Assembly: GCA_001642005.1 (NCBI GenBank)
Contig: LWCA01000087.1
Location: 1 to 56,639, forward strand
Source of the DNA: Intoshia linei
Taxonomy: Eukaryota; Orthonectida; Rhopaluridae
Reading direction: 5' to 3'
Length of the DNA stretch: 56,639 nucleotides
Both the position numbers and the translations under genes were made by a program. How positions within the stretch are numbered: the stretch's first letter is position 1; the number at the start of each line of letters is the position of its first letter. The notes beneath the pieces were generated by a model. The model was not told the origin of the DNA. It saw nothing but the letters and a program-made list of their open reading frames with translations, and searched no databases. Positions 1 through 13,659 of this stretch are shown one piece after another.

Positions 1-545
1 TAATTTAAAGAATACAAATTAATTAAATTTTTATTTATATTTTATATTCCAAATCATGTTTAAAGGACGTAATTTGTTATATCAGTCTCCATATATGCAA
101 CTGCTGGTGAAATCTTTTTCCATGTTCATCCGACCAACAACCACAATTTAAAGGGAATAACTTTATAAGATTTTAAAAAATGCATTTTAGGACTGTAGAG
201 GCAGCTCATCTTTTGATAAGATTCCATATATGCATCAAGTAAATTTGAATAATTAATATCACGAGTATTACCCAAAAATTCGGATATTAGAGAGCGTAAT
301 GCATTATATGCATATAATTATATTTCAGTAAGAGACTCTTCAAATTTCACTGATTTAAATAATTTTCTAATGTCGGGGCCAGTGAGAATCCCATTAATTA
401 ATTGGTTATCTGAAATTCTTGGGAAAATAGTTTTTAATATAGAATTTAATTGACGTATATTTCCAGTTTTTTGTAGTTTAGAAAGGAATTGTTATTTAAT
501 TTATATGTATGGAGGAAATATAATTTTTTCATATTAGACCAAATC
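1..545 (-). pseudogene. decayed transposase-like gene remnant
   Basis: Read on the minus strand, this stretch resembles a multicopy transposon-associated protein family known from many invertebrate genomes. In order one can read LQKTGNIRQLNSILKTIFPR, then GILTGPDIRKLFKSVKFEES, ALRSLISEFLGN, SPKMHFLKS and NCGCWSDEHGKRFHQQL. The SDEHG-RFHQ signature is typical of that family. The copy is broken: there is a stop after the LTE segment, a frameshift just before NCGCWSDEHG, and more stops near base 50. No terminal repeats were found and the left end lies outside the window. Family recognition rests on recall of the motif; the breaks are visible directly. Confidence 0.6.
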
Positions 546-759
546 AAAGTGTTTGATGTTGAATTTGTTAAGTTGGAATGTTGTTCAAAGAAGACAAAAT
601 TCATTGTGGTAGTGATAACTTTTGTCGGTTGCATTGAAAATGCATATATGACATGGGTATTTAGTTCTACCAAGTTGCATTCCCATCAGAATCAAAATTA
701 CCTTAAAATCACCACATATCTTTCAATTGCTTTGGTCATATTCTATCAAGATTAACATC

Positions 760-1077
760 TTTTTTAATGATGTATATGATTTTTTTAGTATTGTAGTATA
801 CCCACTTGGCACGGAATCAAAAATATGTAATTAGTGTATAATTACACACTAGTGTGTTCAACTTAGTTTTTTTACTTAATACGGTACTAAGTACTTTTTT
901 TGCTTAAAAAAACTCAGTAAAAAGTACTTTAAAATTTACATTACTACACAAACAATTACATTATAATCCTTATTCAATTGATAATTATTTATTATATTAA
1001 TAAATTATGGATGTACAAATATTGTGTATATTATTAACTATAAGTGACTATAACTGTAAGTAAATAACCATTTATAA
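760..1077. other. intergenic AT-rich stretch, nothing recognised
   Basis: No coding exon or repeat with clear ends is visible between the transposase remnant and the MITE. Short A/T runs dominate. Confidence 0.5.
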
Positions 1078-1329
1078 TACAGTGAAACCTCTTTATAAAC
1101 CAACGATTTTGAAAATTTAACGACTAGTTTGTTTTTTGGAGTATCAAAAAAGAGTGATAAGTGTCATAAAAATTCCATACAACATAAACTGTAGACATGT
1201 GAAAATGTAATAAACAAATTATATAAGATGGATATATTTTTAAAAGCATGATAATTTGCTTATAATTTTAAGTTGTATATACTTGTATTTAATTTTAGAG
1301 GGGTTTGTTTATAAAGAGGTTTCACTGTA
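1078..1329. mobile_element. pogo/Tigger-like MITE with perfect TIRs
   Basis: Perfect 22-bp inverted repeats begin ACAGTGAAACCTCTTTATAA at 1079 and end with the complement at 1328. They are bounded by TA at each end, the target duplication expected of Tc1/mariner/pogo elements. The interior (about 200 bp) has no coding capacity. The termini resemble pogo/Tigger ends (CAGT-AAACCTC), so this is probably a non-autonomous derivative. It sits about 90 bp upstream of the thioester-protein start codon. Confidence 0.8.
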
Positions 1330-1419
1330 CAAATATATGCCAAAAATGTTCCATCACTATAATACAATTTAAAACTTATAAATAAATTATAAATTTTTAG
1401 AGTTGGTCCACGATTTCCA

Positions 1420-4400
1420 ATGTTACTCATTAATCTAATAGTAATTATAGTTTTATGTAACTGTCAACTTACTGATAATTTTAATAAGTATTTTGTTGAA
1501 TTTTTATTTTAACAATAATGTAACAGTTATTTTTATAATATGTTTAATATGAATAAATTTTTAAATTCCATTAAATAAAACTTAGACTATAACATTGTTA
1601 AGAATAAGATATCTCCTCCTTTTACCCGTAATCCATGCCAATGCGATAGTGATTACATCATTAAAATCTATAAGATCAAGATAATACATTAATTTTAAAT
1701 CTTTTGTAACAAAATTGAAACATTTTAAGTCTTTTGATCAAGTTGCCAAGTTTTATTCCGGTTTATTATGCTAGAATAAATAACATTTTCAGTCATCAAT
1801 AATTTCATTTATTAGAGCATTACAAAAATAAAAGTATCACATTAATGCATAATGTAAGGAAAATGATTAATTTTTTAGTTAATCAATGTTTAGATAATTA
1901 CTTTAACCATACTTGTATTGTTGAATAAATTGAGGTAATGATTTTAATTTAATTATAATGGGTATATTAATATCGCACTAATGTAATGTAATGAAAATTA
2001 TGTAATTTTTTTAATTTTCTTAAACTGGCAATCATGTAAAAATTATATCTTGCTTATTAAATTATATTTTAGCTGCTATGAATATATTGCCACTTTTCCA
2101 CAAAAAAATTTTGAAGGTGATGTGGTGTTTGCGAGTCTAAATGTTTTTGGTTTGGATAAAGAAATTAATGTTACATTTACATTGATGAACAGTAAAAAAA
2201 TTGTGTTACAAAACAGTTACACGGCTTTTAGTCAACATGGTAAATCTCATATTATTCTATCATAATAGCAAAAACTTGCTGCATTATAAACAATTTAATA
2301 TTTTTATAGATTTTTGTTAGATGAAGAACTTATTTACCGTTCGTTTGTGCTTACTGTCAATGTGAAGAATTATGTTTTTTAAACTGATTCACATCAACAA
2401 TTAAATTTTTTTCACTAACTAATTAATGGGAACAATTATTCTAATGAAAAAATAAAATTTAACCAATTATTACGAAAATATACATTTAATCATATTGACT
2501 GAAGTAAATTATCTTATATTAACATAATCTTATTTTTTATATTAACTTTGAATATTACTTGTAATTATAATCGTTCACAGCAAATTTACTCACATTTGTT
2601 TAAAATATTCTTGATTTTCATACTTAATTTATAATAAGAAATTACCAAAATTATTCCAATTTTATATTGTCACTTCTATAACGCCATTTAATGATTTATT
2701 CAATAAATATACTCTGTCGCATGAAAATGTTTCACCCTGATTAATGAATGAATATTGCTTTTGATTATTGAATTGGAACTAATTGATATTATTGATTTAT
2801 ATATTGAGTCATTTCAGAAGATTTTTTAAATAAATTAATATCTCTACAATACTCAGCACTTAATTTAATTTTGTGGAGCCGCCAAGACGGTTCTCGGGTA
2901 CGTTATGTTCGTCACTATCTGAGTTTATTTTTTAAAGATTAAATTCTTAATGAGAGTCTCATAAACTATTTTTGATTAAAATTTTTATAATTTTAGAACC
3001 TTTCAATAATTTGCAATTAAAGGTAAATGGTATTGTTCTTAAAAATTACTTTAATTAGTTACCAACGGATTTGGACGATACTAATTATTTTTACAAGATA
3101 TCATATGGACAAGAAATTACAGCAAAAAAGATTATTAACATTGAAAAAAAGAAAAAATCATTGTTCATACAAACAGATAAGGTTATTTATAAACCAGGTC
3201 AGACAATATATATTAGAGCATTTTCAGTAGATGATGTTTTTAAAAGAGTATTGAAAAACAGTACCGTTAAAATATATGACCCCAATAAAGATTTAATTTT
3301 GGAACGTGAATATGAAAAAGATAGACTTGTGGATTTGATATACACATTTGACATTTATGCACTTTTAGGAAAGTGGACAATAAATGTTGATATAGGTGAA
3401 ATGTCGAAAAATAGAATAGTAACACTTAAAGAATATGCTATACCTCGATTTCATGTTTTTGTAAACCCCAAAACACAATCCGTTATAACGAACAATGAAT
3501 ATTTGCTTGGTAATTTTGAATTTACGGTTATAGGAGAGTATACGTTTAAGGGGAGAGTTGATGGAACAATAACATATCATATTAAGAATAGATATAGTGA
3601 TAACATACTCTATTCTCACCAGGACCCTATTGAAATGGTGGAAGGTGAAGCAATAGTTAATGTTGATTTATCAATAATTTCTGTAAAATTGCATAATTTT
3701 GAAATATTTGTAACATTAAAAGAAAAAGGCACAAATATTGAACAAACTAGTCAAAATGGATATTTGGTACAAATCAGTGACTATATTTATATAATTAAAT
3801 CATTGGATAACGGGAAAACTATAAAAAAAGATATTGATCTCGAATTAAAATACAAAATTGTCAATCATCATGATGACAGTTTTTCAATACTATTTGATGG
3901 TCCCAGGTGCTATTTATACCTGCAATATAAAGAAAAGGTATATCCTTGTCAAAACAATGATAAAGGAATTCACACTTTTGTCATAAAAAAAGAAGATTTA
4001 TCAAATTCAATAGAAATATTTCAACTGAAAATTTACTCAGAAAACCATCAAGTGCAAACTATGACGGATTACGTTTACCGATTCATGTCAAAGTCTAAGG
4101 AAGCATTATCTCTCAAATTAAACTCGCAAAGTACCAAAAATACTATATATTTCGATGTCATTGGTTCGTCACATTTATCTTTGATTGAAACGTACATTAT
4201 TGACAGGAATGGAAACAGTATTTTTTGCAAAAAATTAAATATAAATAATCTTCGTTATACCGGAGAGTTTGCAATTGTACCTGAAATGGGCACTGAATTT
4301 TATTTGATCGTTGGATCGCACATAGTTTATGATGATAACAAAACTGATTACATTTCCGATGTTGTACAAATTATGGTATCCGATAATCACAAATTGTGTC

Positions 4401-7400
4401 CTATAAAACTTGAATTTGATGAAAAAATTGCCAAACCAGGACAAAATGTTACCTTGTATGCTAAAACTAATTCTAAAAGTTCATTTATATGGATTTCTTC
4501 GTATGATATTTCTACTAGATTATTGTCGACCGAGACGAATGAAATTACCAGAGATAATGTAATTTTTATTTTTATATATTTTTTATTTTTTATCAGATAA
4601 TGAATCTTGTTAAAATTTCAAATCATGTTTATAATCGAAAGAGCCATTACGGATGGCAACCTCGTAATAGGAAAACAACAATTGGTGTGTTTGAGGTGAC
4701 TTTATTTTAATAATTAATATTATTTATAATATAGTCGGCTAAAACAACATTGATTACAAATATAGATTTAAGTCAAGGTAAAAATAATGTGTTTTAGATC
4801 GTTAAATGGGATCAATTGTAGATAGTAAACTTTAAGTATAACAACTGAAAAGTATTTTTACCACATATACAATGAAAATTCACTTTTATTTAACTTAAAA
4901 AAACATTAAAAACACATTGTTACATTTCATTGAATTATTTTTACACTTATTGTTTTTGAGATTTACTATTCAAATATCACATTATCTGTCATTTCATGGT
5001 GGCTTCGAAAGGTTTTAGGTGAGTGGTAGTAATCATTTTGAATCAATTTAAATGTTTATCCTATAGGTTGGACTATGAGAAGATTTGATAAAGTTCTTGG
5101 TAATTCTAAACGATAAGATTTTGTGAAATATAATAATTATAATTTCGAATATGTATACTCATTTACCTCTGATCTAATCAGTTACTTTTCAATCTATATG
5201 CTTCATTTGTTCCAGAATAGTACCCTTATTCTTGTTTTGTTATAAAAAAACAATTAATATACATGAAATACGAATTAGTTATCTACTATTTCATATAAAT
5301 GAAAATTTTGTATTTCTGTGTGTATAAATTTTTTAAATTAAATAGAAAATACTTTTTCAAATGTAATGTTAATTAATTAATATTATGTATATTATTATTA
5401 ACATTAATATTATTATTAATTAATATTAAAATTAATTGTATTATGTTTTGTTAATTATAATGTCAGATTTATCAAATGTAGGTATATATCGCATATGATA
5501 TTTTCATATAGTGATCCTTATATTCAAAACTCGGTAGTAAATCTTAAATTTTTACTATTTTCACATACTGATCAAATTAATATATGTTTCATTTACATTG
5601 TAAATTTTGATTACTGTGTTTGTAAAATTACATATTATAATTTTTTTTTCTTATTTTAATATAGAATATCAATATTATACCATGGATGGTAATGTAGGCG
5701 CTCCCGGCCCGGTCGACTTGGAGAAAACTCCAGCAAACGAACAACCTTCAGAACTAGATACTACTGATATAAAAATTCGTAGAGATTTTAAAGAAGTTTG
5801 GATTTGGGATGTTTTGAAAACTGAGTATTTTTAAAATAATTGAATGAAAATTAATTGTTTGATTTAAATACTGTGCATTTTTTGCATTTTGCATTAGAGT
5901 CATGGATTGTATGCAATCTAGGACAGTGATTCTGAACCTTGACATTTGAGTTTATTTTATATATTTTTAAAAATTAGTTTAAAATTTTTACATTGATTTT
6001 TTTTTGATGAACATTTTGGGATTTACTATTTAATATGATCCATCCATTAACATTTTATAACAAATTATAAATTATAAACAAAAAAAAGTGGTTCACGGCT
6101 ATATTTTCATAAATGAACCCTTTAATTAACATTAATACAGTCTATTCTGTTCTATATGAACACGAAGGGATCATGTTCATACTATACTGTAATATGAACA
6201 TATGAATGGCGATAATAATATAATTAAAAGTTTCGAAATATCCAATCAATGTTTGTTCAAACAAAATTGTCGTGTTCATATTGAGCTTATTTCATATTCT
6301 AAGATGTTCATATAGAACAGAATAGACTATAATTATAATTTACACAAATAATTATACATTTTAATAATTAACGCATGTATTTAAATTGTAATCCTTACTT
6401 ATATAATATGGTACGCGATTTTTGTTTGTGTGTGTGTGTTCCACTTTCTTGAAATAACTACTAGTCTTAGAATTTTATAAAATTCACATTTCAATTACAG
6501 TTTTTTCCGGTACATATAATAAGATAAATTTCAACCTACCAAACTCACATCTTACGGGTCAAAAACCCTAATTGTCCTTCTTTTTGAAAATCAAACGAAT
6601 TGGAGAATTTAAGAAAATATATACGCTAATACGTATTTTAAAATCATAAAGATTATAATAAATTTAAAATTAAAAACATTATATCTTCAGGGCCAAAAAC
6701 ACAAATTACCCTTCTTTTTTTAATGAAAATGGCCCTAGATTTTAAAAATTTTACAGGTGGTACAGTTGTATTCTGTTAACACACAAAAAATTTCAATCCG
6801 AATAAGAGACGACTTCACTGTTAAAAAAGCATTTTAGTATTCCTATATTTTTTTCCGAAATATTTTATTAACCCTTACGAGATTATGCTGATTTTCAAAT
6901 TTGAAAGCAAAAAATTTAAAGCTCAAAATTCACAAATTTCAAATGTCATTGATTTGTGAAGTGAACAACTTAAATTTGGCTTTAATATTTGGCTAAGAAT
7001 TAGCAATAAAATATATTTAATTTATGACACGCAATTACAATCACGTCGCAAACAAAAAATGTAAAATAATTAACGGTTCCAAAATTAAAAAAAAAAATTA
7101 TTCTGATAGAGCTTATTCCAGTTGATACAAATACAAAAGTTCAACCCGAGAAATCTACGCATTTCGGTGAAAAACAATTGTTAATATATTATCAACCAAT
7201 ATTTTTCAAATATTTCGATTAAAATAAAAATTGAAAATATAAATATTGATCCTACAATTTTAAAAATAGTCAATCATAAAAATTATAATAAATTGCAAAC
7301 CCAAAAAATTTCATTTTCACGATCAAAGGCTCAGTTGACCTTTTTTATATAAAATAAAATCATCCCGACAATTTAAAAAAAATTTAAAGATGATAGTTAT

Positions 7401-10400
7401 ATCTAGTATTATATAGTAATAATATAATGTTTATTGTTAATGTTAGTTATAATGCATTTCTTTTGATAATGCATTTTAAAATATAGTATGGTTTATTTTT
7501 TGATGTCAGAATTTTTTAATAAATATTAAATTTTCTTTAAAAATTTTGTAATATGACCTGGCCTACAATCATGAGGGGCCTATGTTTTAAATTTATTAAT
7601 AAATAATGCTGAATAATTTCTTAAATATACCAAAGTTTCGATCACCAATATGATTTCAAACGATTATTCTTAATTTATAGATAATGAACGATCGATTAAA
7701 CTGATTAAATTATTATTTTTTAAAATTTTTTTATAGGTCCTACAATTTCCATATGGCTGGACTCACTGTTGACTCTTCACGGTCCTGCCGATACTAGAGA
7801 CATAAAAAATATTTATAAAAAAATTATTAAATATTACCTTTTTTTTCGGGAACTCCATAAAATATTGAGACATAATTATGTATAAACTGACTCCGTTAGA
7901 AAATATCGTTGACTCTTCTGTTATATAAAATTCACATAAAATTGTTTTTCAATCAATAAGTTACTTTTAATTATTATTATTAGTTCATTTGGAGACATCA
8001 AAAAGATTTACAAAACAACTGATTCAATGACGACTTATTTAACAAATGCATTCACCTTTGATAGTCAAAATCAACTCTGTGTGACTGATAAAAGTACAGA
8101 GGTATTTTTTGTCCTTTTTTTATTTTTTAAAATGTAAATTTAGTTAATTGTTAAGCAAGATTTTTTCATTATAATGAATTTACCCGCGACCATAATTAGA
8201 GGTGAAATTATCCATCTCAAAATCAATTTCTTTAACAATTACGACAAGGATCTCAATGTTAATTATATATTTATTATTATTTAAATAACACAATATTTAA
8301 AAATAATTTTAAATTTAAATTTAATTGTTTAACTAAGTCTTTATTTTCAGTTTTTTCTATAAACAGTAAAGGGTTGATAAAATTGAAATTCTAGGATGTC
8401 AAATTTATACCTACTTGCAGGGTCAAGTTTGAGTTTAAAGTATATAAATCAATTATTAATTTCTATAGTAAAATGACTTGATACTGATGATGTAATGAAA
8501 TGATGAAAATTTTATCCTTTATATCAGGGTGCCAAACCTTTTTTTATGCGATCGACTTTAAATTTTTTCAATGAGTGACGATCCACTAATACATTGATTA
8601 GAAAAATGTTTCTGATCGGAATTTATGTTAAAAATTTAAAAGTATGATGGTAGAAAACATAAAAATTAATATTTGGAATAATTCGAAGCACTTCCGCTGT
8701 ATCTTTGTATATTATCGGCAAAACCTAATATAAGAAATAGTGGACTAATCCAAACGTTATAAATGAATGTAGCAAGTACATAATTTACATGTTGATAATA
8801 TTGCTAGAAAAAAGGTTAAATAAGTATAGTTTTGGTACTTACTCTACATACAATGAACTACTTTTTAAGAATATATACAATTAAATACAATACAAGTAAA
8901 TTTTTAATCATTAATTTTATTAAATTATTATTTATTAAATCATTTTAATGACGAGTATTATTAAAATAAAATATTAATTCTATTTTTTTAATTTTGGCGA
9001 TCGACTAGAAAATCATCTGCGATCGACAGGATGGACATCCCTGCTTTAAATTATCTTGTTATTATTGACATGTTTATAATTTCCTTTAGAATATTCCAAT
9101 ATCATTTGAATTTGGTGATGAATATTTTGAAAAAAACGAAGTCTTGACTAAAAAATCACTTTGGGATAAACTAAATGTAATTGAAAATTTGAAAAATATT
9201 AAAATAAATGTATAATTATAATTTAGCTTCCCTCTCATTCTAATAAAATTATTTCTATTGAATTGAAAGCTATAAAAATCGGAACTACCAAAATAACATT
9301 GTTTGCAATGGCTTCAGACCAAATTTCTGATGCTGTTGAAAGAGAAATAACGATTAAAGTATGTTATGAATGATAGTTTATTAAATTAACAGTCGGAAGG
9401 AGTAGAATTTTATGAATATGATTCATATATGTTAACCTTACCAAAAGATGCAAATGAAATTGACATTGATATTAAATTTCCAGAAGGCACAATAAAAGAC
9501 ACTAAAAGACTATTTTTGACAATGAAAAAAGGCGCAATGCTCTCTGATGTCGATTCAATTGAAAGTTTATAATAATTAACAGTTCAATATACATTTTTAC
9601 AGAAATGTTGAAATTACCTAGAGGTTGTGGAGAACAGAATATGTTGTATTCTTCAGTAGCTGTGGCAGTTTTAAATTATTTGGATAAAATTAATCAATTA
9701 GACTCATCAACGAAAAAGAAGGCCATTAACTACATTAAACATGGTAATTTATTTCATTTTTAACATTTATGAACATTAAGGTTATTTGTCGGAAATAAAT
9801 TACAAACATGACGATGGTTCATATAGTGCCTTCGGTCAGTCTCGAGGAAATTCTGGTAGTACATGGTATGCAATTAATTTTAACTTATTTTAACAAATTA
9901 ATTTCAGGTTGACGGCGTATGTACTTATATGCTTTAGCAGAGCAAGAGCGTATATTTTAACTGACTCGAATGTTTATAATAGTAAATATGAAGAGGAAGC
10001 TATAAAGTTTCTATTATCCAAAAAAAGCAAAGATGGAGCATTCATTGAAGAAGGAAAAATTATTCACACTTTCATGCAAGTCATAATGTCAATTGGCACG
10101 AATAATAATTATTTTAGGGTGGAGTGAACAGTGTATTAACTGTTACATCATTCGTTGTAATTTGCCTATCTGAACAAAATTATGTAATAATATTTTAACA
10201 CTCATTTCATTTTCAAAATAATTTAGTCTCATTTGGATATTGAATATTCATTAAACGATTCATTAGATTTAATTATCGACATGTCAGAAAAATCACCTTA
10301 TGCAAATTCAATTTCAGGATATGCTCTCTGTTTGGCAGGATCTGATGTTAAATATATTGATGCTTACAAAAAAATTGTAGATGATATGATTAAAGATGCC

Positions 10401-12433
10401 ATACATGGTAAAAATTATGATTTATAATTTAAAAGTATTTATAATACCCAACAATTAGAAGGAGATAAAATGTTTTGGCCCATGAAACCAGAAACAATTG
10501 AAGATACCATACTATATATTAATAAAAACCGAGCATCATTGGATATTGAAATCGCCGCATACATGCTGCTAACTATAACAAAATGCAACTATAGATTTGA
10601 AAAGGCTATAAATGTTGTTAAATACTTAATTAGCAAACAAAACGAGCATGGAGGATTTACTGGGACTCAGGTATAATTTTTATATATATTTATCAATAAT
10701 GTTTATAAATACGGGGATTAAACTACATTGTGGAAAAGTACCTATGATTCTGGGTACATATATGTAACATTTATAAAATAATAATTGAACTGGTTAAAAA
10801 AATAATATTTTAATTTAATAATTAGGATACATCAGTTGGAATGCGAGCTTTAGGACTTTACGGAGAAAAAATTGGAATTGGAAATTTTATTAAGGTCGAC
10901 GCAACAATTAAAAAACAGGATACTATTTTGAACCAATTTTATGTCAATAGTAATATAATGGAACAAAAAGATTTGGTATACATTGAACTATGCAGTAGTA
11001 TTTTAACTATAGTTCGTAAAAAACATTTTTAATTTAAATTTTCCACTATATTATATAGTTTCCCAATTTTTTTGATGACGGGCTGGTAATTTTAGCTTAA
11101 ATTTTTCTTGGAGCACTTAAAATTTAATAAATTACTTTTTTGTTATTATTTAATTTTTAAATGGCTAAAAATTTTTCTGCGGTCCTGCCGTTGGGATCCG
11201 CTGCACTATGTATTATTTAGAAAAAAATTTGATAATGCGTTTTAATACAAAATAAATATAAAGAATTTTCTGATTTTTATTTAATTTAATTTACATGTTA
11301 CATTTAAATTAGTTTATTTTTCATTACCCTTAGACTAAATATGTAAATGAAGAGTATTTGACAGCTAAATTGTCTGGAGAAGGAACTGTTGTATTTCAAA
11401 TAGTTAGATCAGGTTACCAAAAAATAGAAAAAAAAAATACACTCAGTATGACAGTTGATCTTAAACATGAAGAACATGAAATATTTTACACAGAATTATG
11501 TTTAGAGTAAGTTTATTTATTATTAATAAGTTATTAATAATATTATTTAATATACTCCCTCATAGCAATTTTGCAATTGATATAAACCTGTCTAGATGAA
11601 CATATAAGATTCTGCATTTTTTTATATGATGCAGATTACTAAGATCCGTATTTGGAAAAAAAATTAAAAAAAAACAAGAATATATAAATATATGTAAATA
11701 TTTAATTTTTTGAATTTTAAGAAGCTATAACAGTCTCAACAATTTTTTAAAAACAATAAAAGGGGTAATAAATTAAAATTTAATTTTTATGAAACTTATC
11801 CTTAATATATAAAAAATTCAGAAATGTATGTGTTGATTTAGACAAGTTTATATCAATTGAAAAATTTCTGGGAGGTGTATATTATATATTCATTTTTTTA
11901 TTTACGAATAATGAATACATTTCATTTAGTTCAGGTGTAGATACAGGTATGCTTCTTGTACAAAATGAAGCATTTAGTGGTTGTAATTTTGTGGATATTA
12001 AGGAACAAACTAAAGATCAAAAAATTAGAAAAGTAGAAATTTCATCTAATGGGGATACTGTCGATATTTACATCGATGACGTATATAATTTTAATAAATA
12101 GATTTTTTATCAATTTTATTTGAAATAGATTAAAAATAAAAAAATTTGTATGGAAATAAAACAACAAAGAACAGTTGATGTTGAATTTATGAAGTCTAGA
12201 CCTTTAAATGTGATAAAATATTACGAGACTGGTAAAAATCTATTTTAAATTTTAATAATATTGACGTAAGGTAGTTTATTTATTTTTAATTTACTTAATT
12301 TAATTTAGATGACAATGCTGTAATTTTTGTAGATCCGCAAAAAGCTGTCGCTTATTCTGTCACGTCTAGCGGTCAATTTATAATTCAAAAAGGATTCAAT
12401 ATTCTAGTAGTTGTTATGTTATATTTAATATAA
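1420..12433 (+). CDS. thioester-containing A2M/CD109/TEP-like protein
   Basis: Spliced gene of about 22 exons and roughly 1,350-1,400 residues, near the usual TEP length. The start at 1420 opens a hydrophobic signal peptide (MLLINLIVIIVLCNC). The MG1 exon (2073-2238) is followed by a short exon near 2332 and a large MG2-MG6 exon (3059-4558) with SLFIQTDKVIYKPGQ. The bait-like exon (5665-5824) ends in FKEVWIWD. The exon at 7984-8101 carries DSMTTYLTNAF. The thioester motif GCGEQ is at 9623-9637, followed by HDDGSYSAFG and GSTWLTAYVL of the TED. The receptor-binding domain ends near 12240. The C terminus is hydrophobic (FNILVVVMLYLI, stop 12431-12433), which suggests GPI anchoring as in CD109. 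TEPs are secreted or surface immune/protease-binding proteins that couple covalently to targets. Many introns are 29-50 nt; larger ones carry MITEs. Exon ends are by eye. Confidence 0.9.
6136..6331. mobile_element. short TIR MITE, copy 1 (in TEP intron)
   Basis: 196-bp element with near-perfect inverted ends of about 27 bp (outermost left bases TACAGTCTATTCTGTTCTAT), flanked by TA. It is very similar to the element at 12660-12863, sharing the internal stretch GAATGGCGATAAT. It lies in the 5825-7983 intron of the thioester-protein gene. No coding capacity. Confidence 0.8.
6530..7375. repeat. dispersed semi-tandem repeat array
   Basis: Degenerate units recur every 100-200 bp. Each carries a segment like 'ATCATAAA-ATTATAATAAATT', then 'TCAAAAACCC-AATTACC-TTTTT', then 'CCTAGAATTTTA'. 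Related units appear at 48280-48620 and 51720-51930. It lies in a TEP intron and has no coding potential. The ends are not sharp and no target duplication is visible. Confidence 0.5.
8525..9043. mobile_element. hAT-like non-autonomous element (TEP intron)
   Basis: 519 bp starting CAGGGTGCCAAACC and ending GGATGGACATCCCTG, imperfect inverted ends of hAT type. Flanks are CTTTATAT and CTTTAAAT, a 7/8 match to an 8-bp target duplication. A diverged copy lies in opposite orientation at 19863-20157. No transposase reading frame. Confidence 0.65.
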
Positions 12434-13659
12434 TAAACTTATTTTGAGTTGCAACTAGTTAATCCATAAATAATTTTTTATAAACTGTTCATAGTCACTC
12501 CTATTATATTACAATTTTATTAAGAACTAGCTTGTAAGTATACTTTAAGTGCCGCCTTCTAATTTATTTTTCGTACCCTTTTTCGTACAAAAAGCTGCAA
12601 AATTCTTTAATTTCACTTCGTTCTCTTTTTTAAACAATTTTTTTAATCAATATTATATATACAGTCGATTCTGTTCTATATGAACACGAAGGGACCAGGT
12701 TTTGATTATGTTCATACTATACTGTAATATAAACATATGAATGGCGATAATATAATTAAAAGTTTGGAAATATCCAATCAATGTTTGTTTAAACAAAATT
12801 TTCGTGTTCATATTGAGCTGATTTCATATTCTAGGGTGTTCATATATAACAAAATTGACTGTACTTCAATTTTTCTAACAATTTCAGATTAGTTCATTCC
12901 GCTTTTAAAATATTTCACAATGTCATGTTTCTTGTTTTTATTAAACATCTTCATTTTAAATTTGGTTACAATTTAAAGATTTACATTAATTATTGTATTT
13001 AATAGTTATGTACATTTTAATTAAACTTTAATTGACATAGCAGTTTCATTTTTATAAATTCATTATCATTTTGAAATTGCTTATATTTCAATTAAAAAAT
13101 TGTGCATCAATTTCAAAATTTACTTAAATAAATCTCCTCATTCGGGCATACGAATTATTTTTATTTTTATATATTTTAAATATTATTAAATGTCTTCGAA
13201 TTTAAACATTGTCTATGAAGAAGTGATATTTTTTAACAAGAGCCATTTATTTTGCAGGCACTGTATAAAATATAAGGTAAATTGTGTAATGTTCCAAGTA
13301 ATTGTAAAAACCAAGTTGAAGTCTTTATATCGATAGCGATACTTATTTCAATAATTTATACACAATTCACGCATTAGTTTAATACAAAATTATATTTAAT
13401 TTATTATTAATATATATTAAATTACAATTAATTTATATGACAACTAATTTACAACTAACTATTACAACACTACAAATTGCATTATGTAATTCACTAACCT
13501 GTATTATACAGGCTATGCTATTATACAGGTATGTCTTCCATAAACCAAAACTAAACATTGACTAAAAAATTGTCAACACGAAATGTATTTTATTGACACA
13601 ATAATTTACCAACGAAACCGCGCATTTATTTGTACAAGTTATTTATTATTTCAGTTTGA
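12434..13659. other. intergenic region between TEP and septin genes
   Basis: Apart from the MITE at 12660-12863 no coding exon or RNA gene is recognisable. Putative promoter of the septin gene lies here, but no clear core element stands out in the AT-rich sequence. Confidence 0.5.
12660..12863. mobile_element. short TIR MITE, copy 2
   Basis: 204-bp relative of the 6136-6331 element: same left end, same internal GAATGGCGATAAT and GTGTTCATATTGAGCT segments, TA on both sides. The right inverted repeat is more decayed than the left. It lies 227 bp downstream of the thioester-protein stop codon. Confidence 0.8.

Noticed and set aside
489-755. 88-aa plus-strand ORF
   Set aside because: It is the complementary shadow of the decayed transposase-like remnant and has no features of its own.
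3027-3230. 67-aa ORF overlapping the TEP exon
   Set aside because: Out-of-frame shadow; the correct frame from 3059 carries the MG2 block SLFIQTDKVIYKPG.
3940-3960. U12-type donor ATATCCTTG
   Set aside because: It lies within the continuous coding exon of the TEP gene; no matching branch site or acceptor.
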